Shown here in pieces: positions 13,190 to 26,365 of a stretch of DNA of 64,000 nucleotides. Position numbers and translations under genes: made by a program. The DNA is from Andrena cerasifolii (taxonomy: Eukaryota; Arthropoda; Insecta; Hymenoptera; Andrenidae), in assembly GCF_050908995.1 (NCBI RefSeq), contig NC_135119.1, positions 6,758,001 through 6,822,000 of the forward strand, written 5' to 3'. The notes under the pieces are model-generated. The model was not told the DNA's origin. It did not search any database and was given only the letters and a program-made list of their open reading frames with translations. Position 1 is the first letter of the stretch. Each line of letters starts with the position of its first letter.

Positions 13190-14080
13190 CCCATTCAAGC
13201 CGCCACGACCTCTCTCCATCCATCTCTATCCGCCACCATACCTCTGTATCTCGCTCGTTCCAACCCTCCGCGCCTCGTTCACCGTCACCCCCACAGGAGT
13301 CTGTATGTCTCGCTCGTCCCTAACCCTCCTCCTCCGTCTCGTTTGCACCCAGCTTCACCGCTGATCCTCCCTCCTGCTCTCTGGAACATCCTCGCCCTCC
13401 GCGTCACATCCCCTCCGACACATGCCCGTATTTCTTGCCTGCACGTTTCTTCTGCACATCGTGTCCTCTCTGTCCTCCTCTAATTTTCGACCAGCTCTTC
13501 CGCCGCACACGTAATCTTCCGTTTTATTCGCTTCGCCCTTCCTAAACGCGATACTCCCGCCCGTCCTACACGGCCCGCTTCTTTTTATCCGCGCGCCAGC
13601 GACTGTTTTGCTTTCCATTTAACATCCTTTATCTCGCGCGCGTCTATTCACTTCCCTCCCACAGCCCGCTTTGCTTCTCGACGCTTTCCACCGTTCCGTC
13701 CATCTAACCTTCTCGTCTTTCTCCTGATTCGCAGACTCTGTATCCCGTTTAACCCGGTTCTTCAGTTCGCAAATTCCCGCATTTCTCCGATGCACTGTTT
13801 TCTTTTCCACGCTGCCCCCTTTTCACGTCGTTACCGCTCTTCACCCGTTTCATTCTCTCTTTCTTCCCCCTGTACCCGCGTGGCTCCGCTTCATTTTCGC
13901 TCATCTTGAATCTGCTTCTCTCTCTCTCTCTCTCTTTCCCCCTCTCCCTCTCTCTCTCTTTTTCTCTCTCCTCGCCGCCCTGTGCTTCCCTCGCTTTCCC
14001 ACCTCCGCGGCCGCACCGCTTCTCCCTCGTTCTCCAACCCTCTCGCCCTCTCCGTTCGACCGCCATGTCGACACAATCAC
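13190..14080. repeat. Strand-asymmetric pyrimidine-rich tract with (CT)n core
   Basis: About 0.9 kb in which the plus strand is strongly C/T-biased, with a CT microsatellite at about 13914-13973. The minus strand gives Arg/Glu/Lys-rich ORFs that are composition artefacts. No gene seen. Confidence 0.65.
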
Positions 14081-15571
14081 GCGTGGTTACATAGGTACGT
14101 ACATACGTGGCGGCAGCCGTCACCGGCGTTCGCCCCGATTCGAATTCTCGACCCTGTATAACCGGCGCACGTTCTACGTGGGAATTTCGAATCTATCACC
14201 GACCCAGACGAATGCAAATCGCGCATGAAGCGCGCTTAATAAAGCCCCGCACGCGGCCCGCAACTCGCAATTTTCTTTCCGACGCTACGTGTCGCGCGCT
14301 CCTCTTAATGAAACCTTCGCGCGATTCGCGGCTGTACCCCCACATTCAACACACTTCGCCCCGCCGAATGAAGGGGGGAGGGGGGAGGAAAAAACGCCTG
14401 TCTTACAGTGGGGATCGTTAAGCTTCGACGCGAAGAGAGACAAACGGTTTCAACCCCTGCAGCCTGCAGGGCGAACATATCCGCCGTGTGTTTAGGTACC
14501 TCATAGGATAGAACCGGCATTATTCGATTTAATATGCGAGATGGAGCTGTTGACATAAGCGAACTATCGAATATGGAACGCTGTTTTCTCTGAATGTCCG
14601 GAAGGAATAGTTACAAATTCATTTAAATGCCCACAAATCCTTTCTACGTTACAACGGTGCATAGGTAGGTACTTTGTGAACAGCAGATTTAATAGACAGT
14701 CTACTGTGAAACAAGGAATTCATTACTCATCAAAAGAGTTTCATATGTAGGTAGAAGCGGGGAAACGTATTCTCGGAAATTGCAAGGGAATGTACGCGAG
14801 TCCCATCTTTTTCCAGTCGAGCCGTTCCGAATCGCTTCGCAACACTTGGCCGTGGAATCCCGGATGCAGACCAATCGCGTCGTCCCGGTTGTGGCGACAG
14901 CGCAAAAACTGTCGAAGCGTGTGGATCGATCTGACGATCGCCGGCGTGAACAATATCGAGGCTGAGGACGGCGCTTTTGACCGACCGCATTTCGGCCAGG
15001 CGAAAATTGAATTTCCAGGAAGCCAAGTGAGGAGGTAAGCGAGGAGAAGCGCACTAGCTATTTGCGTGGCCTTAATAAGGACGTTTGACGGCGTTGGCTT
15101 TCCCTTAACAAGCCGGCTAATATCCTCGGGCCTTGGCTCCTCGATGTACTCTCTCCCTCTCATCCTCTTTCTCCATCTATTTCACCGTTCTTCTCTGTTT
15201 CTACCGCCGAGCCGCTCACCTTCCGCACGGCGGACACCGTCGGGAATCACCAAAGCTTGAAAACCGAACAAACTCAGTTAGAGAACTTGGTGTGAGAAGC
15301 AACGAGGACCCAGCCATCTGATAGAAACGCCATAACCCACCCTCGCCGTCCACCGATTCCTCTATACGGCCAGACGCATCTAGCGCAGCCTTGTTTCTTT
15401 GCGTAACAATTGCGAACAACCACACGCGGCGCAGGTGACGCAACAAAATCTCGAGGGTTTTGGTAGCGCACCGTGAGTCTCGGTTCACTTTGTTGCGCTG
15501 CAGTTAGGAATCGGCTGGACATTTACCTACCTTTTCGTTTCTTGCAGGAATCAGAGCTTAGTCAAATGTAT
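14081..15571. other. No gene recognised
   Basis: Several ORFs of 80-140 codons cover the same bases in four frames at 14700-15170. None has a recognisable domain or splice context, so they look like GC-rich chance ORFs. Confidence 0.45.
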
Positions 15572-15575
15572 TTAA

Positions 15576-15852
15576 CACTATTCCTATCGACACTTCGCGT
15601 ATACCTATTCCTACCGCGACCGATCAAATGACCGGTCTTTTAGCACAACTTATATTTTTTAATATAGAATGAAGATAATAGCAAATTTGACAGTATAAAA
15701 ATATAGTTTCTTTTATTCAGAAGTATCTCATGTGCATACGTATATTTGAGGAAAAGTCGTGAAGTTTAAAGGCGATTCAATTACGTTGTATATAGGAAAT
15801 TCTAATCGAAATTTAAAAAACGGTCATTTGACCGGTCGTGGTCGGAAAAGTG
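15576..15852. mobile_element. piggyBac-like MITE (TTAA-flanked), 277 bp
   Basis: TTAA on both sides (15572-15575 and 15853-15856) with inverted ends CACTATTCC and CACTTTTCC and inner inverted repeats around GACCGGTCATTTGACCG. TTAA target duplication is the piggyBac hallmark. It has no coding capacity and lies 3' of the SLC5-like gene. Confidence 0.78.
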
Positions 15853-15856
15853 TTAA

Positions 15857-16434
15857 GTGGTATTTGAGGAAACAATGGAGCTTTTCAAAAGGGATTTGAA
15901 GTGTTCGTGCCCGAAATAATTAGATCGTGTAACGTGGAATAATAAGGTTTAACGGTTTCATAAAAAAGATTCATTTCTCCTATTTCTAAAAATTATAAAA
16001 CTATGCAGAAACGTTCGTGGTAACGCATCATAACATATGAGAGTAGAAAAACATAGTTGCTCTAGTTTGCCAGTGGTTCTACATAAAATCACGACGGTCC
16101 GTCGTTCAAGAATACTGCTGGTGAACGGAATTCGTACACTATTGTCTACATCGGTGTTTACTCTTATATAAGCACCGCGAAAGTTGGCGAGCAGAAGTGA
16201 AATTTCACGATCCTTCCATGGAAGTTGAAATCTCAGAAGTAAAAGTCGGAAGTAGAGCCGTTCAAGGCAATGTTTTCAACAACATGGCCCAGCAGTGTTG
16301 TCAGAAACTTCGCGAGATACTCAAACCTCGACACGCCTGCTACGTTTTAATACCATTCGGGAAATTTTGACTTCTCTGTAACCGAGTAAACACATTTGTC
16401 ATAGGACATTTCACGAATCACGTAGATGCTACAA
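15857..16434 (-). other. Probable 3'UTR and flank of the SLC5-like gene
   Basis: Follows the stop codon at 16437-16435. No ORF of note and no clear polyadenylation signal identified by eye. Confidence 0.4.
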
Positions 16435-19400
16435 TTACGTCCGCATCTTCATCTTACTACTTACTCGCATCCTCTTCAAATCAGTCAACAAGAGACTGGA
16501 GCATGCCTGTGCCTCGGTAGATCCGGCTACACTTCCGCTGTTAACGCCATTCTCACGCTTCGGCTTTGGTAACAGCCTAAAATACACAAAGTTATAATGT
16601 AATACCTGCTTTAACTATCGTACAACGAATAAGCCACCCCAACTTACGAGTGAATCACTGGAGACAACAATCTTTTGTCGATAGTAGAAGGATCCACGGG
16701 GCCAGTCCACCAACTAACGAAATTGCCCACGATGATCACGATTACGGTGCCCAAGCCGGTGAACCAATGGTACGATAATCGGTAAAGAGGAAATACATCG
16801 CCTTCGCTGAAAGAAATTTGGTATTGATATACCTATCTAATCACACTGGCACAGAAATGCATGAGAAAGCGTGCTTTGTTTTTCATCTTCGTGTGAAGCA
16901 ATAAATTAATATTCTCTTCGGTTCTGCGAGGGACCTTGATCCCTCAAGGCTCTGGCTAATGGCCACTTAAGATCTAATTGATTATGAAAGACTTAATAAT
17001 TACAGTGAAGGCCAGAGTTGACTTACTTCGGGCGATCAAACTGCTTGAGGAAACTTTCGGAGATATTGGCTGGGCAATGGGAAAGGGCCACCGGAAGTTT
17101 CTTAGGGACCAGCAGCCCTGCACCGAGAGACCAATTTGCGCCTAGACTCGCCCAGCCAGCGATCACGAATCCCACAATGGCGCCCGTGAATGCTCCCTAT
17201 TCGACGAGAATAATTACTCAATCTTTTTTCCCCATCCACCGGTTACTTCGCGCTACAAGCTTAAAACAAGAATGAATGGCGAATCATTTACCTTGGAGTT
17301 TGTCCAAGGGAAGAGGATGCCCAGGGTGAACACCCCAAAGGAAGTACCAGCAGCGATCGCAGCTAAACTTCCGGTTATCTGCGTCGGGACGATAGAGATT
17401 AAACGCTGCTAGGCACTCGGTTTGCAAAAAGGTTAATCGAGAAAAGTACTCACGACTAACACCCCTCCCAGTTTTTCAACTAAGAATAACAACCCCAGAG
17501 CTATCGATCCAAGAAGAACGACTAAAACTTTGACGAAGATGAAGGAACAACGATCGCTTAGTTTCATACCGAACAGGCCTTTCACGAAATCTTCCAGAAC
17601 CACGACGGATGTTGAATTGAAGCCCACGGAGAGGGTACTGAAATAAAATAAATCCACTGTACAATACGGACATGTCACCACAGCGATGTTCAAGGAGCGA
17701 TAGAGAAAAGACGAGAAACATAATTCCAGGGAAGTAGCTTTTATAGCTACCTAAGAGCGGCTCCAAAAATCCCAGCGATAAAAAGACCTGGCACCCCATG
17801 TAAATGGCCAGCGATTTCCATAACATAAGCAGGCAGTAACTGATCATCGGCAGTGATTAAACCGGACGCCCTGGGGTCGCACTTTGGCGGGGACCACCAG
17901 GCTATAAGAACGAGACCGCACCAGCAGCACAGTGAAATGAATAACATAATACTGATGGTGAAGATCGCCAGGGATCTGGAATCAGAACGCGTGGTGCCAC
18001 ATCAGTTCCTTCCATCAACACTCCACTGTCATCTTATCCTATTGTTCCTTGCAATCCAGTGACTCTAGCGCTTTAAATGCGATTCCCTTGCTACGCTATT
18101 GACTCACCCGCGAGTCAACCCGATAAGGAACGAACAAGCATTATCATGCGTCGAATGTTACCGGCGTACTCACTTACAGTTTCGACGTTTTCAGATCTCT
18201 CAGTGACCTGTACCGCTGTACCATGGTTTGATTCACGGCTATGTAAGCGGTGCTGTAAAGCCACGAGCCAATCAACACCGTCCACACCGTGTGCCTCGTG
18301 TAGGGGGATGGATCGAAGCTGCAATCAGTAATATCTCAATTAGAATCACAGATTTCCTTGTTCCCAGCAGAACGAAGGTAGTCTCTTACTTTAAAAATTC
18401 GATTCTGTTGGCCTTCAGAGCTTCACTCCATATCTCCGTGACGCCTAGCCGATAGGTACCCAACACGCTGACGGTCAGAACCCCAGCCACCATCACTGCG
18501 ACCTGCAGCGCATCCGTCCAAACTACCGCTCTGATGCCGCCCTGGGGAACAAAATCTGCCATCAACGAGCACCTTACACGGCCGATGTCAACGGCACGAT
18601 TCAACTACGCCCTCCTCATCGCGGGAAGAAGAATCGCTGCCGACGCGCCTAAAGAAGAGCAAGCGCGAGATCGTTAAGCGTGCGAGAAGAAGGGCCGCGG
18701 CCGGCCGGCGTCGATAATAAACAAATTTCCAAAGAGTCACTCAGCCGCGATAAATTTTCATTAATTCGGGGGCACAACAAATTGCTCGGATAATTACAGA
18801 CGCGCGAGCATGCGATTAATCACTTCGCCCGGTGGCTTTGTGATCTGCTACTACGGGAACGAGCACTCGGCGTGCTCCACGCCATTGTTTCCGGCGGGCC
18901 ATTGTCGAGCTTTCAGTTTCCGTCCATAAACATTTCCAGTAGCCGGGTCCGCGTGAGAGATTCTTCGCGGCATTGTCCACCGAAAATTGTTTCCTACGGG
19001 CATGGCCCGGCAGCCGGAGGAACTCCAGCTATCCCCGGCAGAATTCGCTGAACGAGGGTCCTTGGAAAATTAGCTCGCATACAGCTAACGCGCCGCTCGA
19101 CTTAACCCTATCCCTCCTCCCCTTACTTTCCATACATTTCATCGTTGATACGCCTTGTTAACTCCTTCGGCGCCCGACAATGAATCTGCCTCGTCACGAT
19201 CGCCGAACGCGGATGGTCGAAGTGACACGCGCTTATATCGCCTTGATTGCCGCGATGCGTTTAGCGCGAACGTCTGCCAAGCCGTGGCTGCTAACAATCG
19301 ACCTAACATTGGGAAGCTGGAGTATCGTTGGCCTGTTCGCTATTTCTTTTAAGAGACGTTGATAATTCAGATAGAATGTAACATTCGTCGTCGCACAAAG

Positions 19401-21442
19401 AATTATAATTGGGAACAGAAGGGAAATTTAAGTACAAATGGCGCGCTGATCCCTAGGTGATCCAGTGAACGTTTTAAACGAGACGCGCGGAAAAGTTGAA
19501 CGTGTCCAGGGGCAGTCGAAAACGACTACAAATTGAACGTCACGCTGAGCAAGTAACACGAGTGTTTGAGTTTCGAGTGGGCAATGCCCGTAATGGCATA
19601 TGTAAACCTGATTATGCGGTGGAGGCAAACTAAAGGCGAGCGCGCCGTCACAAACGGCATGTCGCGACGGGGAACGGGTTGTTGTTCGACAGCGAAGGAG
19701 CAACGCTTCGAAATAATAATCCCCCTTTCGCTTGTTAGTTGATTGATTACACCGTCGGGCAACAATTTTCCGTCGTAAACTTACCAGAACGGTGTAGAAC
19801 ACGCACACGCAGCACACGGTGATCCCGATCAAATGCACGTCGATGCCACTCACTGTAATTAATCACAGAGATTTTCATAGTGCCCGCTCGGTGTTCTATC
19901 TACGAATAATATGGCCGCATAATACCTTGGTTTAGCGCTAACGCTGGAACGTAGACCACGATCGATTGGTAAAGCACCTGAAATTGGTTCATTACGGAAT
20001 CATTAACAGAACGGCCGATCGGCCATTCCCACAGAAAATTCTCCAAGGAAGATGACCATCGCCTGTACCATCGCTACCGATAATTTCTGTTGGACGCGAG
20101 AGTTGCAGAAATCGGTGCGCTTTGGGTTTAGCTTTTTCGAGTGTTCTGATAAGCCGTGCAGATTAAAGTTTCGCGTTTCTGTCGCGTAACGTAGCGTGAC
20201 ATAACTTCATTTTTAAATGGGCCCCCCTCGCGAATTAAAGTAAATGATGAATTACTTTCCCCGAAGTTTCTAATCTGCGTTACCCCGCGTATCGCGAGCT
20301 TTACGTTGTCCAAGATCTAGATAAATGTCGGCCTGTATTCAGAGTTCGTTGACGCGTGTCTCGCTTACCACGTCGATGACGAAGATCAACGATATGAGGG
20401 TCCTTACGCTTCGATTGAATCTTATTTCTAAGTACTGAAACAGAATCGTTAGAATAGAAAAGTTGAGGGTGCTACGGGTTCGTATTGCGAGCAATTTGTG
20501 CCTTTTACTTTCTCGCGTTTATCTGACTGAAGAAATGTACCTCGTAAACGGAATTAAGCCTCATCTCGACGAAGACAGGAGCGTAGACAACGGCCACCAC
20601 CAGCCCCGAAAACAGGATGGAGATAATGGTGATCCAGTACTGGGTCCCAAAATTGTATATCTCCGATGGTGTCCCAAGAATCGTTACACCAGATATGAAA
20701 CTACGATAACATTTACCAAACACGTGAATTATTCATGTAACGATTCGGACTCATATTCAGACGGGAGAAAGCGAGTTATTATACAATACATTCCGTGATT
20801 CGCAGCACAATCTAGAATACACTGATTCCCAGGCTAAAAATACGCCGGGAATACGAAATAGAATTTTTCTGCCGCCGGCTTTCGTCTTCGAAAGAATCAG
20901 TTTCCGAGCGCCACTATTTTCGTTTGTCTATATTAATGATCACGGATGCGGTCACGGAATACAAGTTCCCGGAATAGATACATTTATTCGCGGTACTTCA
21001 TATTTACATGTTAAAGACTCGGAACCGATGGCTTTGCCTCGACGATCACGGATTGTCGAACAGCGAACACCAATGGGTTCCGACTATTCGTCTGTTGGGA
21101 AATTCTTACGATATTTTTTTCCATTTCAGAATGAAGAATGAAGTAATATTTGTTCAAGTGAATTCAATATTGAGAGAACTACCGTAGATCGGCAAGAGGG
21201 GCACGCGTAACGATTTAATTCACCGGCAATTAGAAAGATCAGAGACGGGGATACCTTGCGACGAGGGAAGCAGATACGGGGAAGAGAGCCATACTCCTTC
21301 CCCCGAGGAGATAATCTTCCGTGCTCGACTTCTGTGCTTTTCTGTAATGCCATAATCCAGCGGCTGCAGACACGGCGAGCATCAGCCCGAACACCAGCCA
21401 ATCTGCCCAATGAAAGTATCCTCTCCACGGTGTTTCCTCCAT
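16435..21442 (-). CDS. SLC5-family sodium-coupled solute symporter (SMCT/SMVT-like), 13 coding exons
   Basis: Predicted plasma-membrane Na+-coupled transporter of the SLC5 (SSF) family, nearest by eye to insect 'sodium-coupled monocarboxylate transporter' proteins (SLC5A8/A12/A6 group); the substrate cannot be read from sequence. Exons: 21442-21255, 20700-20541, 20434-20369, 19977-19926, 19852-19785, 18541-18390, 18318-18178, 17975-17751, 17637-17454, 17378-17292, 17196-17027, 16806-16648, 16576-16435. They total 1794 nt, giving 597 aa plus stop, normal for the family. Every junction has GT/AG and the phases agree. Motifs: YLLGGR (aa 44-49), the Na+-site helix with FISGVTILGTPSEIY (64-78), GGIRAVVWTD in the middle and NQTMVQR (258-264), with many hydrophobic segments typical of 13-TM members. 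The start is the ATG at 21442; a good acceptor at 21461-21462 just upstream suggests a 5'UTR intron. The exon 12 donor (GTAAGT) hides a TAA that would otherwise end the protein 47 residues early. Confidence 0.93.
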
Positions 21443-21460
21443 TCCCCAACTCCCGAGAAA

Positions 21461-24400
21461 CTGGAAGCGAACGGAAACCTGATTTATGAAGCCAGATCCG
21501 CTTGATAACACCGATAATAGCGGTAATGGAGTCAAGTAACACGGATGAAAGCTTAATGGCCCCTCGCGATGATACGCATAATGGATCTTCAACGAGGATT
21601 TAGTTTTCGCCGCCACCATTCGACGCAACGCGAAAGTATAAATTTGTTTGCCGAAGTAAATGGGATGGTTGCCGGGGCGTTGTGGAGCGCGAGTGCGAGG
21701 AAGGAAGATATCGTGTTCTGTCCGAGCAGTGTAAAATCATTACTCTTTGCGTTACCACTTACCGCTCGAAAAATTAGTATTCCAAGCGACGAGCTTAGGG
21801 AAATCTGATGAGTTAAGGGAAACGGTCGGATTGCAGTTCAACTGTAATCGTTGGAAACAGATGTTATATTAACAAACGGTTCGATAGTTTTTGAGTAAAA
21901 ACTGCTACTCTTTCGCTCGTTCGCTATGTTTTTGCAACACCTAATACATGCAGCCGCCTAATTGGTACTTGACAGATGACCCTAACGCGGTTCGCAGCTG
22001 TAAGTGTTCCAATAAAGCTTGTTAGCTTGATAAACGTTACACTTCGCGAGAATACCATAACGTAAAATATTGGTTTCCCTGTCGCTTTGTCGCGTAAGAA
22101 AGAGGATCAATGAAATGTTACTTCGAACCCTCGTTTAAAGGAATTTCCTCAGGTTCTGTTCAGATTACAGTGTTCGAAACATTAATCGGTATTCCTTTCG
22201 CTATATTACACGATGAAAATGACTCTTAAAGGTTCCTCCCGAGATACAATATTGCATTCTTTCAATCGACCTGTAGGATCAATTATTGTATATTAAATGA
22301 TATTAGACAATTAAAAGTAGCGGGACTGGTGTTAGTACCCGCTGCTGTGCCGCAGATGTCAGCACGGTGCAGAAAATTGTAATTCGAGAAAGTCGAATAA
22401 GCACCGTACACCGAGCAATACGAATGATCGGGGAGCAGTAGAGTGTGAAACAAAGTGAAAGACGTAAAAGGATTTAATGACAGAGCATTCCAGGAACTCG
22501 GACAATAACTGCAATATGACTACCAGACAAGGGACAAGGAACTCGCGCAAACACGATGCATCGAAGACGTAAGGCTTTGTGCTCTCTTTTCCTGAAACCG
22601 GAATTCTTTCTGTCTCTCGCCACGGTGACGTCATGCCGTGTTCACTGGCTTAAACAAACAATATTTTCGAGCCTGCATTTAAACTTACCAAAAAACTTCG
22701 ACAAGTTTGTTTTACCATCAAGTATTTATAACTTTCGAATCAAGTCAGTACTTAATTACACACGAATCGCAAGTTCGTTTGAATAGAGAAATTCAAAAGA
22801 GAATGTTTACGCAGAATAAAGACAGTTTCCAGTCTCTTATTATTCCACTACATTGAATTGTGAGGAGGAGTTTGATAAATTGCATGCTACGCGAGTTACT
22901 TCCTAGAATAAGCGGTACCTATATTTCCTTTTATTGCCCCGTACATGGAGTGCCATGCAACGTGGTATTAAAGTAAAGGAGAAAACTACCAACACGAAGG
23001 GTGATTAGCAGCAGTACCAACAGTTAAAGGGAGAGGGTAAGTACCGACCGTTGATAAACACCTACTCACTGTTCAGTTTTATAAATAGTATTCTTTATAT
23101 TTAGCACAACGAGCAGTCCAGTCTCGTTACACATCCAAAGTTCGTCTTCTCAACACGATCACTAAGCGAGATTGTCACGATCACAGTTGCCCCGCAATAT
23201 CCACATATTCTAATTGTACTTCCGGCTGGAATCACCTCGATCTTGATCGACGATCGGTAAGGGAATAGAAACAGGTAACTTCCTTCAATTATATGTTATG
23301 ACATTGCTGTTCCTTTTACTTTTCTTTATATCTTGCTCCCTACTGGCCAGTGCCTTTCCTCGCGGCTCGTGATTCCAACGGATACTGTCCGCGATCGGCT
23401 CACTTCTAGAAAGTAATTCGTCTATACTCGCATTTTGTTATTCCTATAAAAACGTGCTACTTTCTCGTACAACGTAGCCCACACCCAGATAGTATCCTTT
23501 GAACCGTAATTAATTAAAGAATTGATTACCATTATTTGCATTTGCTTACTTCGCCAACCGTATCAACACGCGTGAAATCAAACAGCTGATCAGAATTTCA
23601 AATCGAATGGAAAAAAAAGTGATACAAATATTCGCCGATATGAATCGTCGAAACGGTTACGGCTGAATCAGCGGTCACAAAAATTCGTTGCGACAGCACA
23701 GCGAAATATCGATCGACGAATACGCAAATCGCGACCCACGAATCCGTTACATATGATTACTCGAAACAATGCAATATTAACTGCCCCAAGAGTAGACAAC
23801 CTTTATACCCATTAAACGCGAAAACCGTTCGGATCCTCTTGAAACTTGTCAACAGACATTTTATTTCAGCACGTGATAATTTACTAAAAATAATTCCTTC
23901 GGAATAGTTATCTAACCACAGTTGGTAATTTCTTTACTCACGCCTCGGTTCACCAGAACATACAATTTCGGAAATATCGATCGAGCGATCGAGCGCGTTC
24001 CTAATTTGTGCGAAGGATGCGCATAAGAGCGACGGACACGAAAATCGTAGAGGAAAGGTACGGGGCTACACGTTCGATGAGGCGATTCGTGCCGGCGAAT
24101 ATGACACTTAAATCGCGCACGATTGGAATATCTTTGGAAAGTCCAGCGTAACGGCGCGGGGACGAATAAATATAGTCGAACGGAGGAGGACCACGTTACG
24201 ATCGACTGTCTGCCGTGATCGACGACGGACTGTCGTGAAGTTGGAGGCCCAGCAGTCAGCTAACCGGTTTCCTCGATCTAGGCCTAACTCCTCCAGTTCG
24301 ACTCCAACAACCAGCAAAATTTGAACGGTAACTCATCCAATCGGCCGTCACGGAACAATGAATCCCGCTATACGTTCGCGATCTGCGGGGATTACCCTCG

Positions 24401-25998
24401 GAACACGATCGAATGGCGGATTACTCGTTCGAATATGGAACGGAGAAGTATACGCTGAATACACCACGTAGCGCGTAGCTTGTTACGGCTTTCAACGTTA
24501 ATAAAACGATGTCAAGCAAAGATGCAGTGGACGGGTATGAATTCCCTAGACCATTTCCGATTGAAACGATAACCTCGCAAGTGCTCTACCATGGAGAACA
24601 AGCACGGTCCCTCCCTCCCCCATGAATACGTGTCCGTACGCCATGCGTAACTCCTGATTTCTTCTCAACAATGGCCGCGAGCATATGGTGCTCCCAAGCG
24701 TATTCCACTGATATCGGACGGTGCGTTGCTTTCGATTTGATTAATGATAGAAATGGTAGGAGAATTGGGATAAAATTGGCTGTTCATAGTGAAATTTGGG
24801 GGCATGCCGATGGAAAGACTGGACGTTATATTTACAACATATCGTTTTATCAATAATCATAGAGAATTACAAACGTTCGTAAGGCAACGATGTACAATTA
24901 GCTTCTGTCTGGAACACTTTGCCTAAAAGAATGATGCAGTAAAAATGTTCACCACCGTCACGATGGATGCAATATTGTTGAAGTTTAAACGAGATTGTTT
25001 ACAACACGTGCCATTCGATTTAGTCGCGAGATCGTACTATCAATTGAAGCACACACGTCCGTTAAACGCGCTAATTGCACGCGCGTCGTGCGCGCAGTAT
25101 GTTGTTTGTCTTTCGGATAAATGTAAAAATAATAATACCCGCCGAAATGAAAGCGATATTGTGGTGCGGTTAAAAGTAATTGCCTTATTAGTCAAATAAT
25201 GTGAAACTTGAGGACAATTGGAATGTGGCAATACGACACTACCTTGAACAGTAAAAAACGATTTTTTGTTTTTTAACGTAACAGTACAATCTATAGCACA
25301 TTCGGAACTTAATCTTTTATAATTCAAGAAGCTCGTTCGCGAACTAAGCGTGGATCGTAAAATTAGCCACAGCGACACGTACAGAATTTATAACGTTCAT
25401 ATCAAAATCGCGAATTTTATTCATAATCATTGATCACACTTCAGTGGAATGACTAAATACAGGAGAGTTTACAAATCCCACTATAATTACTTCCATTGTA
25501 ATGTTAACGTTAACAGCACGTACTCAATGTAAATGTAATTACAAGTTTTTTTTTCGCTTTTCATCAAACATTGTCCCATTATTACGTGTTCACTTATATG
25601 TACTTCTTGAATTAATGATTAAATTAAATGTAAATTAAATTATGTGCATTGTTCGTTGAGTTTGTGAGAAGTGTTACCTGCAAGGTGACGTTGCAAATTA
25701 TTCAAATTGCAGTTAGTTTAAGAATCATAAAGTCCTACTTGAATAGAATAACTTTCGAATGCAATAAACCTTCAGATTCGCAATAATTCCTCATCTCATT
25801 TCGCTTTTCTTTCTACAACGCATTGGAACCGATACATTTTGTGACCATTTATAAGCCGGGACCTTGAAACACGAGTAAAGTGAAATGACGTAATAATTAT
25901 TTACTTCTATTTGTACATACTCGCATCACATACTCATTCCTCTATTTCACTTTGCGTAATAATACTTATACTCATTAACACATGCATACAACGTACTC

Positions 25999-26045
<47 letters not shown>

Positions 26046-26365
26046 AATTTCTTTTTCAATCTTTCTCATTAACTTGTTCCACAAAGAATTAGTATTATCA
26101 GCTTTTACAGCAGATGGAAAATGTATCACTAGTACGGTACAATTAACACAACGAATACGTATATTTAAGTAATGAACTTTCCATTGTATCAGTCAGTCTT
26201 TGCAAAAGTAATGCTTCACACTATAACGATATAATTCGTAAAATATAGGAATAATAATGCGGATAATCAATGTATTCTTTGTGAAACAAAAAGGGAACGA
26301 ACTTGCGTGTTCAGTTGCGCACGTGTTTTTGGATTTAAAAGTGAAATATAGAGAATGCATTCTAA
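21461..26365. other. Upstream region of the SLC5-like gene and 3' flank of ATP13A1
   Basis: 4.9 kb without a recognisable coding exon. The acceptor at 21461-21462 implies that at least one noncoding 5' exon of the transporter lies here, but I could not place it. The 26004 AT microsatellite sits near the ATP13A1 end. Confidence 0.45.
26004..26036. repeat. (AT)n microsatellite
   Basis: An uninterrupted AT dinucleotide run of about 33 bp, 3' of ATP13A1. Confidence 0.9.

Noticed and set aside
13355..14123. Arg/Glu-rich minus ORFs
   Set aside because: Composition artefact of the pyrimidine-rich tract.
14741..15163. 140-codon minus ORF with a hydrophobic stretch
   Set aside because: Three other frames are open over the same bases and no family resemblance or splice context was found.
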